Assembly: GCF_005048225.1 (NCBI RefSeq)
Contig: NZ_SUNI01000004.1
Span: 1 to 64,000 of the forward strand
Origin: Paracoccus gahaiensis
GTDB taxonomy: Bacteria; Pseudomonadota; Alphaproteobacteria; Rhodobacterales; Rhodobacteraceae
Length of the DNA: 64,000 nt
Direction of reading: 5' to 3'
The translations under genes and the position numbers were made by a program. The notes beneath the pieces are model-generated. The model had not been told where the DNA came from, did not search any database, and saw only the letters and a program-made list of their open reading frames with translations. Positions 48,761 to 59,928 of this stretch are shown in pieces; the stretch's first letter is position 1, and each line of letters starts with the position of its first letter.

Positions 48761-50239
48761 TCAGCAGGGCAGGAGGGTGACGGGCACCGCCTCGCCCGCC
48801 GGATCGACCAGGTGCAGGGCGGGCGGATGGGCGGTCAGGATCGCCACCGCATCGGGGGCGGGGCTGGCGGCGCTGGCCCAGGCCAGATGGCCGTCGGGCG
48901 CGATCAGCACCAGCCGGTCGCCGCGCATCCGCAGCAGGCCCGGCCCGGGCGCCTGCCACAGGACGCGGCCATGCAGCGTCAAACACGGCCCCGTCTCGGG
49001 GTCATTCACCAGCGCCACGGGCCCATCCGCTGCGGTCAGCGACTGCCCCGGCAGCAGCGGTCCCTGCAAGCGGTCGGTGGGGGTGCATTCGCCCGCCAGG
49101 CTGCGGATCATCAGCGCGTCGCGGGTGGCGCGGTCCCATCCGTGATGATCCGCCACCGCGTTCAGGATCATCAGCTTGGCCAGCGCCGCGACCGGCGTCA
49201 TGTCGCCCGCAGGCAGCGCCCCCGTCGCCGCGATCCACGCCCCGGCGGCATAGTGGAACGCGCCGACCTGCCCGCCGATCGCGCGGCTGGCGATGACCAC
49301 CGGCACCGGGGCCTTGCGCAGCGCCGCCTCGATCGCACCATCGCCTGCGGGGATGTTGCCCTCGCCGAAGCCCTCCAGCAGCAGGCCGGTCGCGCCCGCC
49401 GCCAGCGCCGCGCGGATCATCTGCGCCAGAAGCGGGTCGGCGGCGCGATGATCGGCGGGCACGGCGGGGATCTGGACGATGCGCTGGTCGTCGATGCGCG
49501 CGGCAATCGCCGCCAACTGCGCCCGCACCCGCGCCCGGGCCGGGGTTGCATCCAGCGCATGCGCCCCCGAGGCGGGGCCGGGCAGGGCAGGGGCCGCGCC
49601 GGGACGGATCGTGATGCCCACTTCAGCCAAGGGCGGCAGGTGCGGGCTGTCGAAGGCGGCGAAGCGGGTGGTCGAGACCTTCAGCGCCCGGTTGCCCCGC
49701 AGCAGCACACCCCCGAAGAAGACCACCACCTCGGGCAGGCGCAGCCGCGCCGCGCGCAGCGCGCCGGTCAGGTTGGCCAGCCCGTCGCTGCCGAGATTCA
49801 GCGCCAGACCCTGCGGCGTCTGCAGGAACAGGGGCAGCTGCGCGCCGGTCAGGATCACCGGCTTGGACAGGGTGGCCACGGGCAGGCCCAACCTGCCCGT
49901 GACATTCAGCAGCAGGGACAGCGCGGCGCCGCTGTAATCCATCGTGTCGGTGCCGTGCAGGATCACGAAGGCGTCGTGGTCGTCGTAGAGGTCCAGCACC
50001 CGCCCCGCCATCCGGCACCAGTCCGAGGGGCGCAGGTCGGTGCTGTCCAGCACCCCGGGGCCATGTTCGGAAAACCGCAACCCGTCATCCAGATGCAAGC
50101 TGTCGCCCGGCAGCGCCGCCGCCAGAGCCGGCCCCAGCAGGTCGGTCACCGCCTGCGCGAAGCGGGCCGGGGGCATCGGCGCCAGCGGGCTGCCGGTGCA
50201 GGTGATGGTGCCCCCGGTATTGATGATGCAGATCCGCAT
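48761..50239 (-). CDS. Type I asparaginase family protein with C-terminal extension
   Basis: The 492-residue protein has the two catalytic threonine motifs: INTGGTITCTG (Thr11) and FVILHGTDTMDYSG (Thr97). VILTGAQLPLFLQT and LLLEGFGEGNIPAG complete the asparaginase/glutaminase fold (about 1-375). A further stretch of about 110 residues follows (from ECTPTDRLQGPLLPGQSL on), with beta-rich character and no recognised family. Typical enzymes have 320-350 residues. There is no signal peptide, so it is cytoplasmic. The ATG has AAGGGGG upstream. Confidence 0.88.
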   Translation of the reverse strand: MRICIINTGGTITCTGSPLAPMPPARFAQAVTDLLGPALAAALPGDSLHLDDGLRFSEHGPGVLDSTDLRPSDWCRMAGRVLDLYDDHDAFVILHGTDTMDYSGAALSLLLNVTGRLGLPVATLSKPVILTGAQLPLFLQTPQGLALNLGSDGLANLTGALRAARLRLPEVVVFFGGVLLRGNRALKVSTTRFAAFDSPHLPPLAEVGITIRPGAAPALPGPASGAHALDATPARARVRAQLAAIAARIDDQRIVQIPAVPADHRAADPLLAQMIRAALAAGATGLLLEGFGEGNIPAGDGAIEAALRKAPVPVVIASRAIGGQVGAFHYAAGAWIAATGALPAGDMTPVAALAKLMILNAVADHHGWDRATRDALMIRSLAGECTPTDRLQGPLLPGQSLTAADGPVALVNDPETGPCLTLHGRVLWQAPGPGLLRMRGDRLVLIAPDGHLAWASAASPAPDAVAILTAHPPALHLVDPAGEAVPVTLLPC

Positions 50240-50305
50240 GACGGCGCCCCCTTTTGCCCCGCTATAGGCCGGGGCGGGGGGCGTCATCCAGTCCCAAGCC
50301 GCGCG

Positions 50306-50863
50306 TCAGAAGCCCGAATGGGTCTTGAGGAACTCGGCCTCCTCGGCGGTGCTGTCGCGGTCGAGGATCGCGTTCCTGTGCGGGAAGCGGCCGAAGCGGG
50401 CGACGATGTCGCGATGCTCGCGCGCGAAATGCAGCGAGCTGTCATTGCCCAAAGCCTCGTAGAGCGTGACCGAACGCTCCTGATCGGCCAGATCCTCGCT
50501 GTGCATGAAGGGCAGGTACAGGAACTGCCGCCGGTCGGCGGGCTGATCCGCGTCATAGCCCTTGTCCAGCGCCGTGCGGGCGTGGCGCAGCGCCAGATCG
50601 TTGCTTTCGAAGCTGCGCGGGCCGCCGCGATGGATGTTGCGCGGGAACTGGTCCAGCACGATCACCAGCGCCAGCGCGCTGTCCTTGTCCTCCATCCAAT
50701 GGTCCAGGCGCCCGGCATGGGCCTCTTCGTAGGTGTCCGAGAAGCGGGCGGCGATGTCCTTGTCGACGGTGTCGGACTTGGCGAACCAATGCGGCTGCAT
50801 CTCGTCCGAGAACCAGAAGTCCAGCACGTCGCCGGGGGTCTTGAGGTCGGGGGTCTTGGTCAT
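50306..50863 (-). CDS. DUF924 family protein
   Basis: The 185-residue all-helical protein starts after TGACCGGAGAGACCGAC (a GGAGAG site). It shows VLDFWFSDEMQPHWFAKSD, ALALVIVLDQFPRNIHRGG and RRQFLYLPFMHSEDLADQER, the conserved DUF924 blocks (TPR-like fold). Function is not established. It follows the pirin gene by 14 bp on the same strand and is probably co-transcribed. Confidence 0.93.
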   Translation of the reverse strand: MTKTPDLKTPGDVLDFWFSDEMQPHWFAKSDTVDKDIAARFSDTYEEAHAGRLDHWMEDKDSALALVIVLDQFPRNIHRGGPRSFESNDLALRHARTALDKGYDADQPADRRQFLYLPFMHSEDLADQERSVTLYEALGNDSSLHFAREHRDIVARFGRFPHRNAILDRDSTAEEAEFLKTHSGF

Positions 50864-50877
50864 GTCGGTCTCTCCGG

Positions 50878-51810
50878 TCAGGGAAGGGGGATGAACTCGT
50901 CGCGATCGCCTGCGGGCAGGTCGAAGCGACCCCTCCCCCAACGTGCCTCGCGCCAGTCCTGTTTCGCCTGCTCGATCCGCTCGCGCGAGGAGGCCACGAA
51001 ATTCCACCAGATGTGGCGCGGCCCGTTCAGCGTCGCCCCGCCAAGCGCCATCAGCCGCGCGCCCTGGTCGCCCGCCGCCACGGTGATCGCGTCGCCGGGG
51101 CGGAACACCATCATCTGCCCTGCCTGGAAATCCTGACCGGCGACGCTGATGCTGCCTTCGGTGATGTAGATCCCCCGATCCTCGTGATCGGTGGGCAGGG
51201 GAAACCGGGCGCGGGGCTCCAGCGTGACATCCAGATAGAAGGTGTCGGAATGCATCCGGGCGGGCGCCACCTCGCCATAGGTATGGCCCAGGATCAGGCG
51301 GGCATGGATGCCCCGGTCGCGGATCTCGGGCAGGGCGGTGGCGGCGTGGTGTTCGAAGCTGGGGGCGATCTCCTCATGCGTTTCCGGCAGGGCGATCCAG
51401 GTCTGGATGCCCAGGAGGCTGCTGGGTCCGGCGCGCACGGCGTCCGGACTGCGTTCGGAATGGGTCACGCCGCGCCCGGCCACCATCCAGTTCAGCGCGC
51501 CCGGCGTGATGATCTGGTCCGCGCCGGTGCTGTCGCGGTGCTGGAAGCTGCCGCGATACAGATAGGTGACGGTCCCAAGGCCGATATGGGGGTGGGGGCG
51601 CACGTCGATGCCTTGGTCGGTCAGGAATTCCGCCGGGCCCATCTGGTCGAAGAAGATGAAGGGCCCCACCATCTGGCGCTTGGGCGCGGGCAGGGCGCGG
51701 CGCACCTCGAAGCCGCCCAGGTCGCGGGCGCGGGGGATGATCAGGGTCTCAATCGCCTCGGCACCGATCTGGTCGGGGCATCCGGGGGTCAGGGCAGGGT
51801 TCCAGCTCAT
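50878..51810 (-). CDS. Pirin family protein
   Basis: The 310-residue bicupin has DLGGFEVRRALPAPKRQMVG, FIFFDQMGPAEF, VRPHPHIGLGTVTYLYRGSF and QHRDSTGADQIITPGALNWM with GVTHSER, which supply the metal-binding His and Glu of the N-terminal cupin. Pirins act as redox-sensitive regulators or quercetin dioxygenases; which applies here is unknown. It faces the VOC-hydrolase fusion gene on the other strand, 155 bp away, and shares its intergenic region. Confidence 0.93.
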   Translation of the reverse strand: MSWNPALTPGCPDQIGAEAIETLIIPRARDLGGFEVRRALPAPKRQMVGPFIFFDQMGPAEFLTDQGIDVRPHPHIGLGTVTYLYRGSFQHRDSTGADQIITPGALNWMVAGRGVTHSERSPDAVRAGPSSLLGIQTWIALPETHEEIAPSFEHHAATALPEIRDRGIHARLILGHTYGEVAPARMHSDTFYLDVTLEPRARFPLPTDHEDRGIYITEGSISVAGQDFQAGQMMVFRPGDAITVAAGDQGARLMALGGATLNGPRHIWWNFVASSRERIEQAKQDWREARWGRGRFDLPAGDRDEFIPLP

Positions 51811-51965
51811 GGGGGGTCCTCCTTGTGTCTGGTCAGAAGGGTGGGCCCGAAGTCGCGACGCGGCAAGGGTTGTGGCGTTCGGCTGCGGCGAACGCCGGGT
51901 TGGCGCGCGGGGCCGTGGCGCCCCGGGCGGGCCGCGCGCATCTTGGCGCGGGAAAGGAGGTCGCC

Positions 51966-53468
51966 ATGACCGGACTTCATCACGTGACGGCCATCACGCG
52001 CGACGTGCAGGCCAATGTCGATTTCTGGATGGGCTTTCTGGGACTGTCGCTGGTCAAGCAGACGGCGGGGTTCGAGGATGCCCGCCAGCTGCACCTGTTC
52101 TATGGCGATCCGCAGGGCCGCCCCGGATCGCTGGTCAGCTTCCTCGTCTGGCAGGACGGCGCCCCGGGCCGCACCGGCCACGGCCAGGTGGCCGAGATCG
52201 CGCTGGCCATCCCGCGCGCCCGGATCGGCGACTGGCTGACCCGCGCCCTGCAGCAGGGCGTGCCGGTCGAGGGGCCGGGCCGCGAGTTCGGCGCCCCGGT
52301 GCTGCGGCTGAAGGATCCCGACGGGATCATCGTCAAGCTGGTCGGCACCGAGGCGCCCGACGCGGGCTGGCCCGCCGCCCCCGCGCGGATGCAGGGCGTC
52401 ACGCTGTGGTCCGAGGACGCGCCTGCGACGGCGGCGTTTCTGGCACGCTTTGGCTATCGCCCGGGCGGGGTCGAGGCGGGGGTGACCCGGCTGGTCTCGG
52501 ACCGCGACGTGCTGGACATCCGTCCCGCGCGGGGCTTTGTGCCCGGCATCCCCGGCACCGGGGTGATCGACCATGTCGCCCTGCGCGTCCGGGACGTGGC
52601 GGCGATCGCCGCCCATGCCGCCGGGTTGTCGGACGTGACCGAGGTGACCGTCCACGACCGGCTGTACTTCACCTCGCTCTATGTCCGCGAGCCGGCGGGC
52701 ATCCTGATCGAACTGACGACCGACGGTCCCGGCATGGCCGCGGACGAGGCCGCCGATGCCCTGGGCCGGGTCCTGAAGATTCCGCCCCATGTGACCGACG
52801 ACACCGACCTTCGGCTGCACCTGCCGCAATTCGCCCGACCGGGAGAGGAGAGACGACCCATGCGCGACCTGCCCTTCATCCACCGCATCCATGCTCCGGC
52901 GGATGCCGACGGATCGACCCTGCTGCTGCTGCACGGCACCGGCGGGTCCGAGACGGACCTGATGCCGCTGGCCCACGGCATCGCGCCGCGCGCGACGCTG
53001 CTGGGCCTGCGGGGCCGGTCGACCGAAGAGGGATCAGCCCGGTTCTTCCGCCGCCTGTCGATGACCCGCTTCGATCAGGACGACATCCGGTCCGAGGCCG
53101 CGGCCTTCGCCGCCTTCTGGACGGGGGCACTGGCGGCCTATGACCTGGATCCCGCCCGGCTGACGGTGCTGGGCTATTCCAACGGCGCGAATTTCGCGGC
53201 GGCGGTGATGGCGCTGCATCCGGGGCTGATCGCGCAGGCGATCCTGATGCGACCGATGCTGGTGCTGGATCCGGTGCCCAAGGCCGACCTGTCGGAGGTG
53301 CGGGTGCTGACCCTGCAGGGGGCGCAGGATCCCTATGGCGCCCACGCGCCGGCGCTGAACGACTGGCTGGCGGCCTCGGGCGCCGATCTGGACGCCCGCG
53401 TGATGCCCGCCGGGCACCAGCTGTCCCCGGACGATCCGAAGCTGGCCCGGGATTGGCTGGCGGCATGA
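51966..53468 (+). CDS. Fusion of a VOC ring-cleaving-dioxygenase-like protein and an alpha/beta hydrolase
   Basis: The protein has 500 residues. The first 298 form a double glyoxalase/VOC domain: MTGLHHVTAITRDVQANVDF, then GFLGLSLVKQTAGFEDARQL, DHVALRVRDVAAIAAHAAG and YFTSLYVREPAGILIELTTD, as in the PcpA/LinE-related family. From residue 299 comes a carboxylesterase/phospholipase-like hydrolase: LLLLHGTGGSETDLMPLAHG, nucleophile GYSNGANFAA, Asp in QDPYGAH, His in AGHQLSPDD. The join (52841-52862) keeps GGAGAGGAGAG and an in-frame ATG, as if two coupled genes had lost the separating stop. The substrate is unknown; an aromatic or quinone compound is likely. Confidence 0.88.
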   Translation: MTGLHHVTAITRDVQANVDFWMGFLGLSLVKQTAGFEDARQLHLFYGDPQGRPGSLVSFLVWQDGAPGRTGHGQVAEIALAIPRARIGDWLTRALQQGVPVEGPGREFGAPVLRLKDPDGIIVKLVGTEAPDAGWPAAPARMQGVTLWSEDAPATAAFLARFGYRPGGVEAGVTRLVSDRDVLDIRPARGFVPGIPGTGVIDHVALRVRDVAAIAAHAAGLSDVTEVTVHDRLYFTSLYVREPAGILIELTTDGPGMAADEAADALGRVLKIPPHVTDDTDLRLHLPQFARPGEERRPMRDLPFIHRIHAPADADGSTLLLLHGTGGSETDLMPLAHGIAPRATLLGLRGRSTEEGSARFFRRLSMTRFDQDDIRSEAAAFAAFWTGALAAYDLDPARLTVLGYSNGANFAAAVMALHPGLIAQAILMRPMLVLDPVPKADLSEVRVLTLQGAQDPYGAHAPALNDWLAASGADLDARVMPAGHQLSPDDPKLARDWLAA

Positions 53469-53473
53469 CGGAA

Positions 53474-53501
53474 CCCCGCCTCCGGAAAACCGGGGGCGGG
53501 G
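53474..53501 (+). terminator. Hairpin after the VOC-hydrolase gene
   Basis: CCCCGCC-T-CCGG pairs with CCGG-G-GGCGGGG around AAAA, 5 bp past the stop. There is no T run. Confidence 0.45.
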
Positions 53502-53613
53502 CATACCGTGGGACTGGTTACTCGAGGCAAACCCGGAGAGGATGCGACGGTTCCCCCACGCTTCGGTGAGGCGGGGATGTGCTTTGGCCTGTGATATCAA
53601 GGCAACAGGATCA

Positions 53614-53648
53614 GGAAAGGCCGCCGGGGTTGCCCTTGGCGGCCTTTC
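53614..53648. terminator. Strong bidirectional hairpin between two VOC genes
   Basis: GAAAGGCCGCC pairs with GGCGGCCTTTC. The A/T ends on both sides make it usable in either direction, ending the minus-strand VOC gene or a plus-strand transcript. The preceding 53510-53613 also folds locally, but no RNA family was recognised. Confidence 0.6.
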
Positions 53649-53734
53649 GGCATGCGCCCCGCCGGGCGCGTCATGGACGGGGGGCCATCACGTCCTGTCG
53701 CGCGATGGCCCCCCTTGGAACCGCTGCCCGTCGC

Positions 53735-54667
53735 TCAGACGAGGGGCTTCAGCCCGGCCTCGATCTGGGCGCGGCGGCCTTCCAGGAAGGGCGGCAGGGA
53801 CAGGCCCTCGCCCATCGTCTCGCGCGGCTCGTCCACGTCGAAGCCCGGGCCGTCGGTCGCCAGCTCGAACAGGTTGCCCCCCGGCTCGCGGAAGTAGAGC
53901 GAGCGGAAATAGAACCGCTCGACCTCGCCCGAGGAGGGCACGCGGAACTGCGCGACGCGGTCGGTCCAGGCGGTCAGGGCGGCGGTGTCGGGCACGCGGA
54001 AGGCGACGTGATGGACCCCGCCCGCGCCTTGGCGCGCCTGCGGCAGGCCGGGCTGGACGGCGACATGCAGCTCGGCTGCGGCCCCGCCCTCGCCCATCTC
54101 GAAGACATGGACCTGGCCCTGCCCGTCGGGGCTGGCATAGTCGCGGACCCGGCGCATGTTCATGACCTGGGTCAGCAGGGCCTCGGTCGGAGCCAGATCG
54201 GGGACCGAGATGGTGATCGGCCCCAGCCCGCGGATCTGGTGGTCCGCCGGGATATCGCTGCCCTCCCAGGGATGGCCCGCGGGGGCGGGGGCGGCGATCA
54301 GGCGCAGGCGCTGGCCCTCGGGGTCCTCGACATCCAGACTGGCGCGCCCGTCCAGGGTGGTGATCGGCCCCGCCAATCCGTTCAGGCGGTCGGCCCAATA
54401 GTCGAGGCTTTCCTCGGACACGCGCAGGCCGGTGCGGGTGATCGCGTTGGTGCCGCGCCGCTCGGGGGCGGTGGGCCAGTCGAAGAAGGTGATGTCGGTG
54501 CCGGGGCTGCCCGCCCCGTCGGCGAAGAACAGGTGATAGGCCGAGGTGTCGTCCTGGTTCACCGTCTTCTTGACCCGGCGCAGGCCCAGGGTCTGGGTGT
54601 AGAAGCGGTTGTTGCCCGGCGCATCGGCGGTGATGGCGGTCAGGTGGTGAAGTCCGGTCAGCTGCAT
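53735..54667 (-). CDS. Ring-cleaving dioxygenase-like VOC family protein
   Basis: The 310-residue protein has two VOC modules: [20 protein letters not shown] with [20 protein letters not shown], and [20 protein letters not shown] with [20 protein letters not shown]. The metal ligands would be His7, His in GVHHVAF and Glu in LFELATDG. It is a paralogue of the N-terminal half of the 51966 fusion. It diverges from a LysR gene at 54781, which probably controls it. The substrate is unknown. Confidence 0.92.
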   Translation of the reverse strand: MQLTGLHHLTAITADAPGNNRFYTQTLGLRRVKKTVNQDDTSAYHLFFADGAGSPGTDITFFDWPTAPERRGTNAITRTGLRVSEESLDYWADRLNGLAGPITTLDGRASLDVEDPEGQRLRLIAAPAPAGHPWEGSDIPADHQIRGLGPITISVPDLAPTEALLTQVMNMRRVRDYASPDGQGQVHVFEMGEGGAAAELHVAVQPGLPQARQGAGGVHHVAFRVPDTAALTAWTDRVAQFRVPSSGEVERFYFRSLYFREPGGNLFELATDGPGFDVDEPRETMGEGLSLPPFLEGRRAQIEAGLKPLV

Positions 54668-54780
54668 GGCAGGGTCCTTTCATCGGGGCTTGGTCCCAAT
54701 ATGGCGCGGGCGGGGCGTTCGCGGCACCCGCGTGGGCGGCAACCCCGCGTTCGGTTCTTGCGAACAGCCCTCGGGGCGAT

Positions 54781-55746
54781 ATGCTGGCGGCGATGGCAGG
54801 AACGATCAGCGATATCGAGACCTTTCTGGCGGTCCTGGATGCGGGCAGCATCTCGGGCGCGGCGGCGCGGGCGGATCTGTCCAAGTCGGTGGTCAGCAAG
54901 CGCATCAGCGATTTCGAGACGGTGCTTGGCGTGGCGCTGTTCACGCGCCATGCGGGGCGGATCGCGCCGACCGACAGCGCCCTGTCGCTGGCCGACCGCC
55001 TGCGCCCCGCCTTGGCCGAGCTGGTGGCCGCGACCGAAAGCGCGGCATCGCCGCAGACCGCGCTGCGCGGTCGCCTGGCCATCGCCGCGCCGATGAGCTT
55101 CGGCATCCGCCATCTCGGCCCGGTGATCGCGGATTTCGCCCGCGCCCATCCCGGGCTGGAGATCGTGCTGGATTACGACGACCGGCATACCGATCTGGCG
55201 CGGGCGGGGTTCGATCTGGGCCTGCGCATCGGGCACCTGAAGGACAGCAGCCTGATGGCGCGGCGCCTCTGCGAGGATCCCCGTGCGCTGGTGGCCAGCC
55301 CCGACTACCTGGCGCGGCAGGGCGGGATCCGCCAGCCCTCGGATCTGGCCCGGCACGAGGTCATCGGCTATCTGAACGCGCGCCTGGCCGAGATCTGGCC
55401 CTTCGGCGCCGAGACGGGCGCGCCGCGCCCGGGTCGGATCACCGCCAACAATGGCGAGGCGATGCGCGACATGGCCCTGGGCGGGCTGGGGCTGGCGCTG
55501 CTGCCGCTGTTCATCGTGCATGATGCGCTGCGCGACGGGCGGCTGGTACGGGTGCTGCCCGACCTGCCGCAGGAGCCCCTGCCGATCAGCATGGTCTGGC
55601 CGCCGATCCGCCCGATGCCGCGCAAGACGCGGGCGCTGATCGATCACATGGCGGGGGCCTTTGCCGAGGCGCCTCCGTGGCAGGCGGGGCTGTTGCGTCC
55701 CGCGACGGCCGGGGGGCCAGCCCCCCGGACCCCCCGGGATATTTGA
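54781..55746 (+). CDS. LysR-family transcriptional regulator
   Basis: The 321-residue protein has an N-terminal helix-turn-helix (IETFLAVLDAGSISGAAARA, then SKSVVSKRISDFETVLGVAL, to about 65) and an effector domain (RGRLAIAAPMSFGIRHLGPV onward). It is divergent from the VOC gene at 53735-54667 with a 113-bp gap, the usual LysR-target layout. Its last dozen residues (ATAGGPAPRTPRDI) and the TGA are supplied by an intergenic repeat, so the natural C-terminus was probably replaced. An ATG at 54793 is an alternative start. Confidence 0.92.
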   Translation: MLAAMAGTISDIETFLAVLDAGSISGAAARADLSKSVVSKRISDFETVLGVALFTRHAGRIAPTDSALSLADRLRPALAELVAATESAASPQTALRGRLAIAAPMSFGIRHLGPVIADFARAHPGLEIVLDYDDRHTDLARAGFDLGLRIGHLKDSSLMARRLCEDPRALVASPDYLARQGGIRQPSDLARHEVIGYLNARLAEIWPFGAETGAPRPGRITANNGEAMRDMALGGLGLALLPLFIVHDALRDGRLVRVLPDLPQEPLPISMVWPPIRPMPRKTRALIDHMAGAFAEAPPWQAGLLRPATAGGPAPRTPRDI

Positions 55747-55760
55747 GGACCAATGCAGGG
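55710..55760. repeat. Intergenic repeat overlapping the LysR gene end
   Basis: GGGGGGCCAGCCCCCC, then GGACCCCCCGGGATATTTGA and GGACCAATGCAGGG. It matches the copies at 11929-11979 and, inverted, 9811-9846. The LysR stop TGA lies in ATATTTGAGGACC. Confidence 0.75.
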
Positions 55761-55781
55761 CCGAGGCCCGGAGGAGACAGG

Positions 55782-55967
55782 ATGTTGCTCGATCCGAATA
55801 CGCCGTTCTTCAGACCGCTCTGGGTGCGGGTGCTGTGCGTGGTGATGCCGCTGATCTGGGCCGGGGTCGAGGTCTGGACCGGCAATCCGCTCTGGGCGGT
55901 CCTGTTCGGGGGGGCCGGCATCTATCTGGGGCTGGCCCTGTTCGTCTGGCGGCGGCCGGAGCCCTGA
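55782..55967 (+). CDS. Small membrane protein, DUF3329-like
   Basis: The 61-residue protein is preceded by GGAGGAGACAGG. It has NTPFFRPLWVRVLCVVMPLI, one hydrophobic segment (about 14-33), a TGNPLWAVLFG turn and a second segment (about 38-56), ending WRRPEP. The pattern resembles small DUF3329-type proteins of Rhodobacterales; no function is known. It stands alone between the LysR repeat and the GH13 gene. Confidence 0.7.
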   Translation: MLLDPNTPFFRPLWVRVLCVVMPLIWAGVEVWTGNPLWAVLFGGAGIYLGLALFVWRRPEP

Positions 55968-55992
55968 GGCCCCGGCCGCCGCCCCGGAGGTC

Positions 55993-57597
<1,605 letters not shown>

Positions 57598-57720
57598 TCC
57601 GCCATCTCCTTGGATCATCCGATGTCGCGCGCAATGTGCCCCAGTTGGCCGGGACGAAAAAGGTCGGATCGGCGGCAGGCAGCGGATTGCCCCCGGCGGT
57701 CACCGCTCTAAGGTGGGGGC

Positions 57721-59904
57721 ATGGACAAAGTGACACAGCCGCCCGTGATCGACCTGCAAGACCGGCGCGCCCTTCATCAGGGGACGTGCGACCGGCCCTT
57801 CGCGATCCTGGGGCCGAGGCCGATGACGCAAGGGCAGTGGCTGACGGTCTATCATCCCGATCTGGCCGCCCTGACGGTCGAGACCGGGGCGGGGCGGATC
57901 GACCTGCCCCGGCTGGAGGGGGATCTGTTCGCGGGGGTCATCCCCGCCGGGCCCTACCGGTTGCATGCCCGGTCGCGGGACGGGGCGGAATGGCAGTTCG
58001 ACGATCCCTATCGCTTCGGCCCGGTGCTGGGCGAGGTCGACCTGCACCTGCTGGCCGAGGGCACGCATCGCCACCTGTGGCGGGCGCTTGGCGCGCATGT
58101 GATCCGGCACGAGGGCACCGCGGGCACGCATTTCGCGGTCTGGGCACCCAATGCGCGGCGCGTCTCGGTCGTGGGGCAGTTCAATGCCTGGGACGGGCGC
58201 CGCCACCCGATGCGCCGCGTGGGCCAGGGGGTCTGGGAGATCTTCCTGCCCGGCCTGGCCGAGGGCGCGCTCTACAAGTACGAGATCCTGGATGCGCAGG
58301 GGGGCGTGCTGCAGAAGGCCGACCCGGTGGGCTTCGGCAGCCAGCATCCGCCCGAGAAGGCCAGCGTGGTCCGCGACATCACCGGCTATGGCTGGAAGGA
58401 CGCACCTTGGATGGCGGGCCGGGCGGCGCTGCAGGACCGCCGTGCGCCGATCAGCATCTACGAGGTGCATCCGGGCAGCTGGCGGCGACGGCAGGACGAT
58501 GGCGGGCGGCCCCTGTCCTATCAGGAGATGGCGCGCGAGCTGGTCGCCTATGCCCGCGACATGGGCTTCACGCATCTGGAGCTGATGCCGGTCAGCGAGT
58601 TTCCCTTCGACGGCTCCTGGGGCTATCAGCCGGTGGGGCTCTATGCGCCGACCATCCGCTTCGGCCCCCCGCACGAGTTCCGCGATCTGGTGGACGCCGC
58701 GCATCAGGCGGGGCTGGGGGTGCTGCTGGACTGGGTGCCCGGGCATTTTCCGACCGATGCCCATGGGCTGGCACGCTTCGACGGCACCGAGCTTTACGAA
58801 CATGCCGACCCGCGCGAGGGGTTCCATCAGGACTGGAACACCCTGATCTACAATTACGGCCGGGTCGAGGTGCAGAACTTCCTGATCGCCAACGCGGTCT
58901 ACTGGCTGCAGGAATATCATGTCGACGGGCTGCGCGTGGATGCGGTGGCGTCCATGCTGTATCGCGACTATTCCCGCAGGGACGGCGAATGGGTGCCCAA
59001 CCGGGATGGCGGGCGCGAGAACTATGAGGCGATCGGCTTTCTGCAGGCCATGAACGTCACCGCCTATGGCGAGGCGCCGGGCATCATGACCATGGCCGAG
59101 GAAAGCACCTCCTATCCCCAGGTCTCGGCCCCGGTCGATGCGGGGGGCCTGGGCTTCGGGTTCAAGTGGAACATGGGCTGGATGAACGACGTGCTGCGCT
59201 ACATGAGCCGCGATCCGGTCCATCGGCGCCATCACCACGACCTGATGACCTTCGGCCTGATGTATGCGTTTTCAGAGAACTTCATCCTGCCGATCAGCCA
59301 TGACGAGGTCGTCCACGGCAAGGGCAGCCTCTTGCACAAGATGCCGGGTGACGACTGGCAGCGCTTTGCCAATCTGCGCGCCTTCTACGGCTTCATGTGG
59401 GGCCATCCCGGCAAGAAGCTGCTGTTCATGGGCTGTGAGTTCGGCCAGCCCGAGGAATGGAACCACAACGGAGAGCTTAACTGGCAGGCCGCCGGTCAGC
59501 CGATGCACCAAGGGGTGCAGGCGCTGGTGCGCGACCTGAACCATCTCTATGCCGCCACGCCCGCCTTGCACGTGAAGGATGCCGATCCCGAGGGGTTCCA
59601 GTGGATCGCCACCGATCCCGCGCAATCGACCTTTGCCTGGATCCGGCGCGGCGACGTTGGCGATGCGCCGGTGGTCGTCGTGTGCAACTTCACCCCCGTG
59701 CCGCGCCCCGGCTTCCGGATCGGCGTGCCGCAGGCCGGCCATTGGCGCGAGGCGGTGAACACCGATGCCGCGGTCTATGGCGGCAGCGGCAGCGGCAATC
59801 TGGGCGGGGTCGTGGCAGATGGGGAACCTCGGGACGGCCAGCCGGTTTCGATGACAGTCACGTTGCCACCCCTATCGGTGGTGATCTTCGTGGCGGAAGA
59901 CTGA
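57721..59904 (+). CDS. glgB: 1,4-alpha-glucan branching enzyme
   Basis: The 727-residue GH13 enzyme makes alpha-1,6 branches in glycogen. It has an N-terminal N1 domain (to about 110), the CBM48 region [31 protein letters not shown], the nucleophile region [20 protein letters not shown] (Asp about 407) and acid/base [11 protein letters not shown] (Glu about 460). [20 protein letters not shown] is also present. First gene of glgB-glgC-glgA-glgX, 24 bp before glgC. Confidence 0.97.
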   Translation: MDKVTQPPVIDLQDRRALHQGTCDRPFAILGPRPMTQGQWLTVYHPDLAALTVETGAGRIDLPRLEGDLFAGVIPAGPYRLHARSRDGAEWQFDDPYRFGPVLGEVDLHLLAEGTHRHLWRALGAHVIRHEGTAGTHFAVWAPNARRVSVVGQFNAWDGRRHPMRRVGQGVWEIFLPGLAEGALYKYEILDAQGGVLQKADPVGFGSQHPPEKASVVRDITGYGWKDAPWMAGRAALQDRRAPISIYEVHPGSWRRRQDDGGRPLSYQEMARELVAYARDMGFTHLELMPVSEFPFDGSWGYQPVGLYAPTIRFGPPHEFRDLVDAAHQAGLGVLLDWVPGHFPTDAHGLARFDGTELYEHADPREGFHQDWNTLIYNYGRVEVQNFLIANAVYWLQEYHVDGLRVDAVASMLYRDYSRRDGEWVPNRDGGRENYEAIGFLQAMNVTAYGEAPGIMTMAEESTSYPQVSAPVDAGGLGFGFKWNMGWMNDVLRYMSRDPVHRRHHHDLMTFGLMYAFSENFILPISHDEVVHGKGSLLHKMPGDDWQRFANLRAFYGFMWGHPGKKLLFMGCEFGQPEEWNHNGELNWQAAGQPMHQGVQALVRDLNHLYAATPALHVKDADPEGFQWIATDPAQSTFAWIRRGDVGDAPVVVVCNFTPVPRPGFRIGVPQAGHWREAVNTDAAVYGGSGSGNLGGVVADGEPRDGQPVSMTVTLPPLSVVIFVAED

Positions 59905-59928
59905 GTTCTGATGATGGGGGGGAGCCCA

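Noticed and set aside
53510..53650. Structured noncoding RNA between the two VOC genes
   Set aside because: Local hairpins are present, but no known family blocks (SRP, 6S, tmRNA, riboswitch) could be matched. Only the terminator-like hairpin is annotated.
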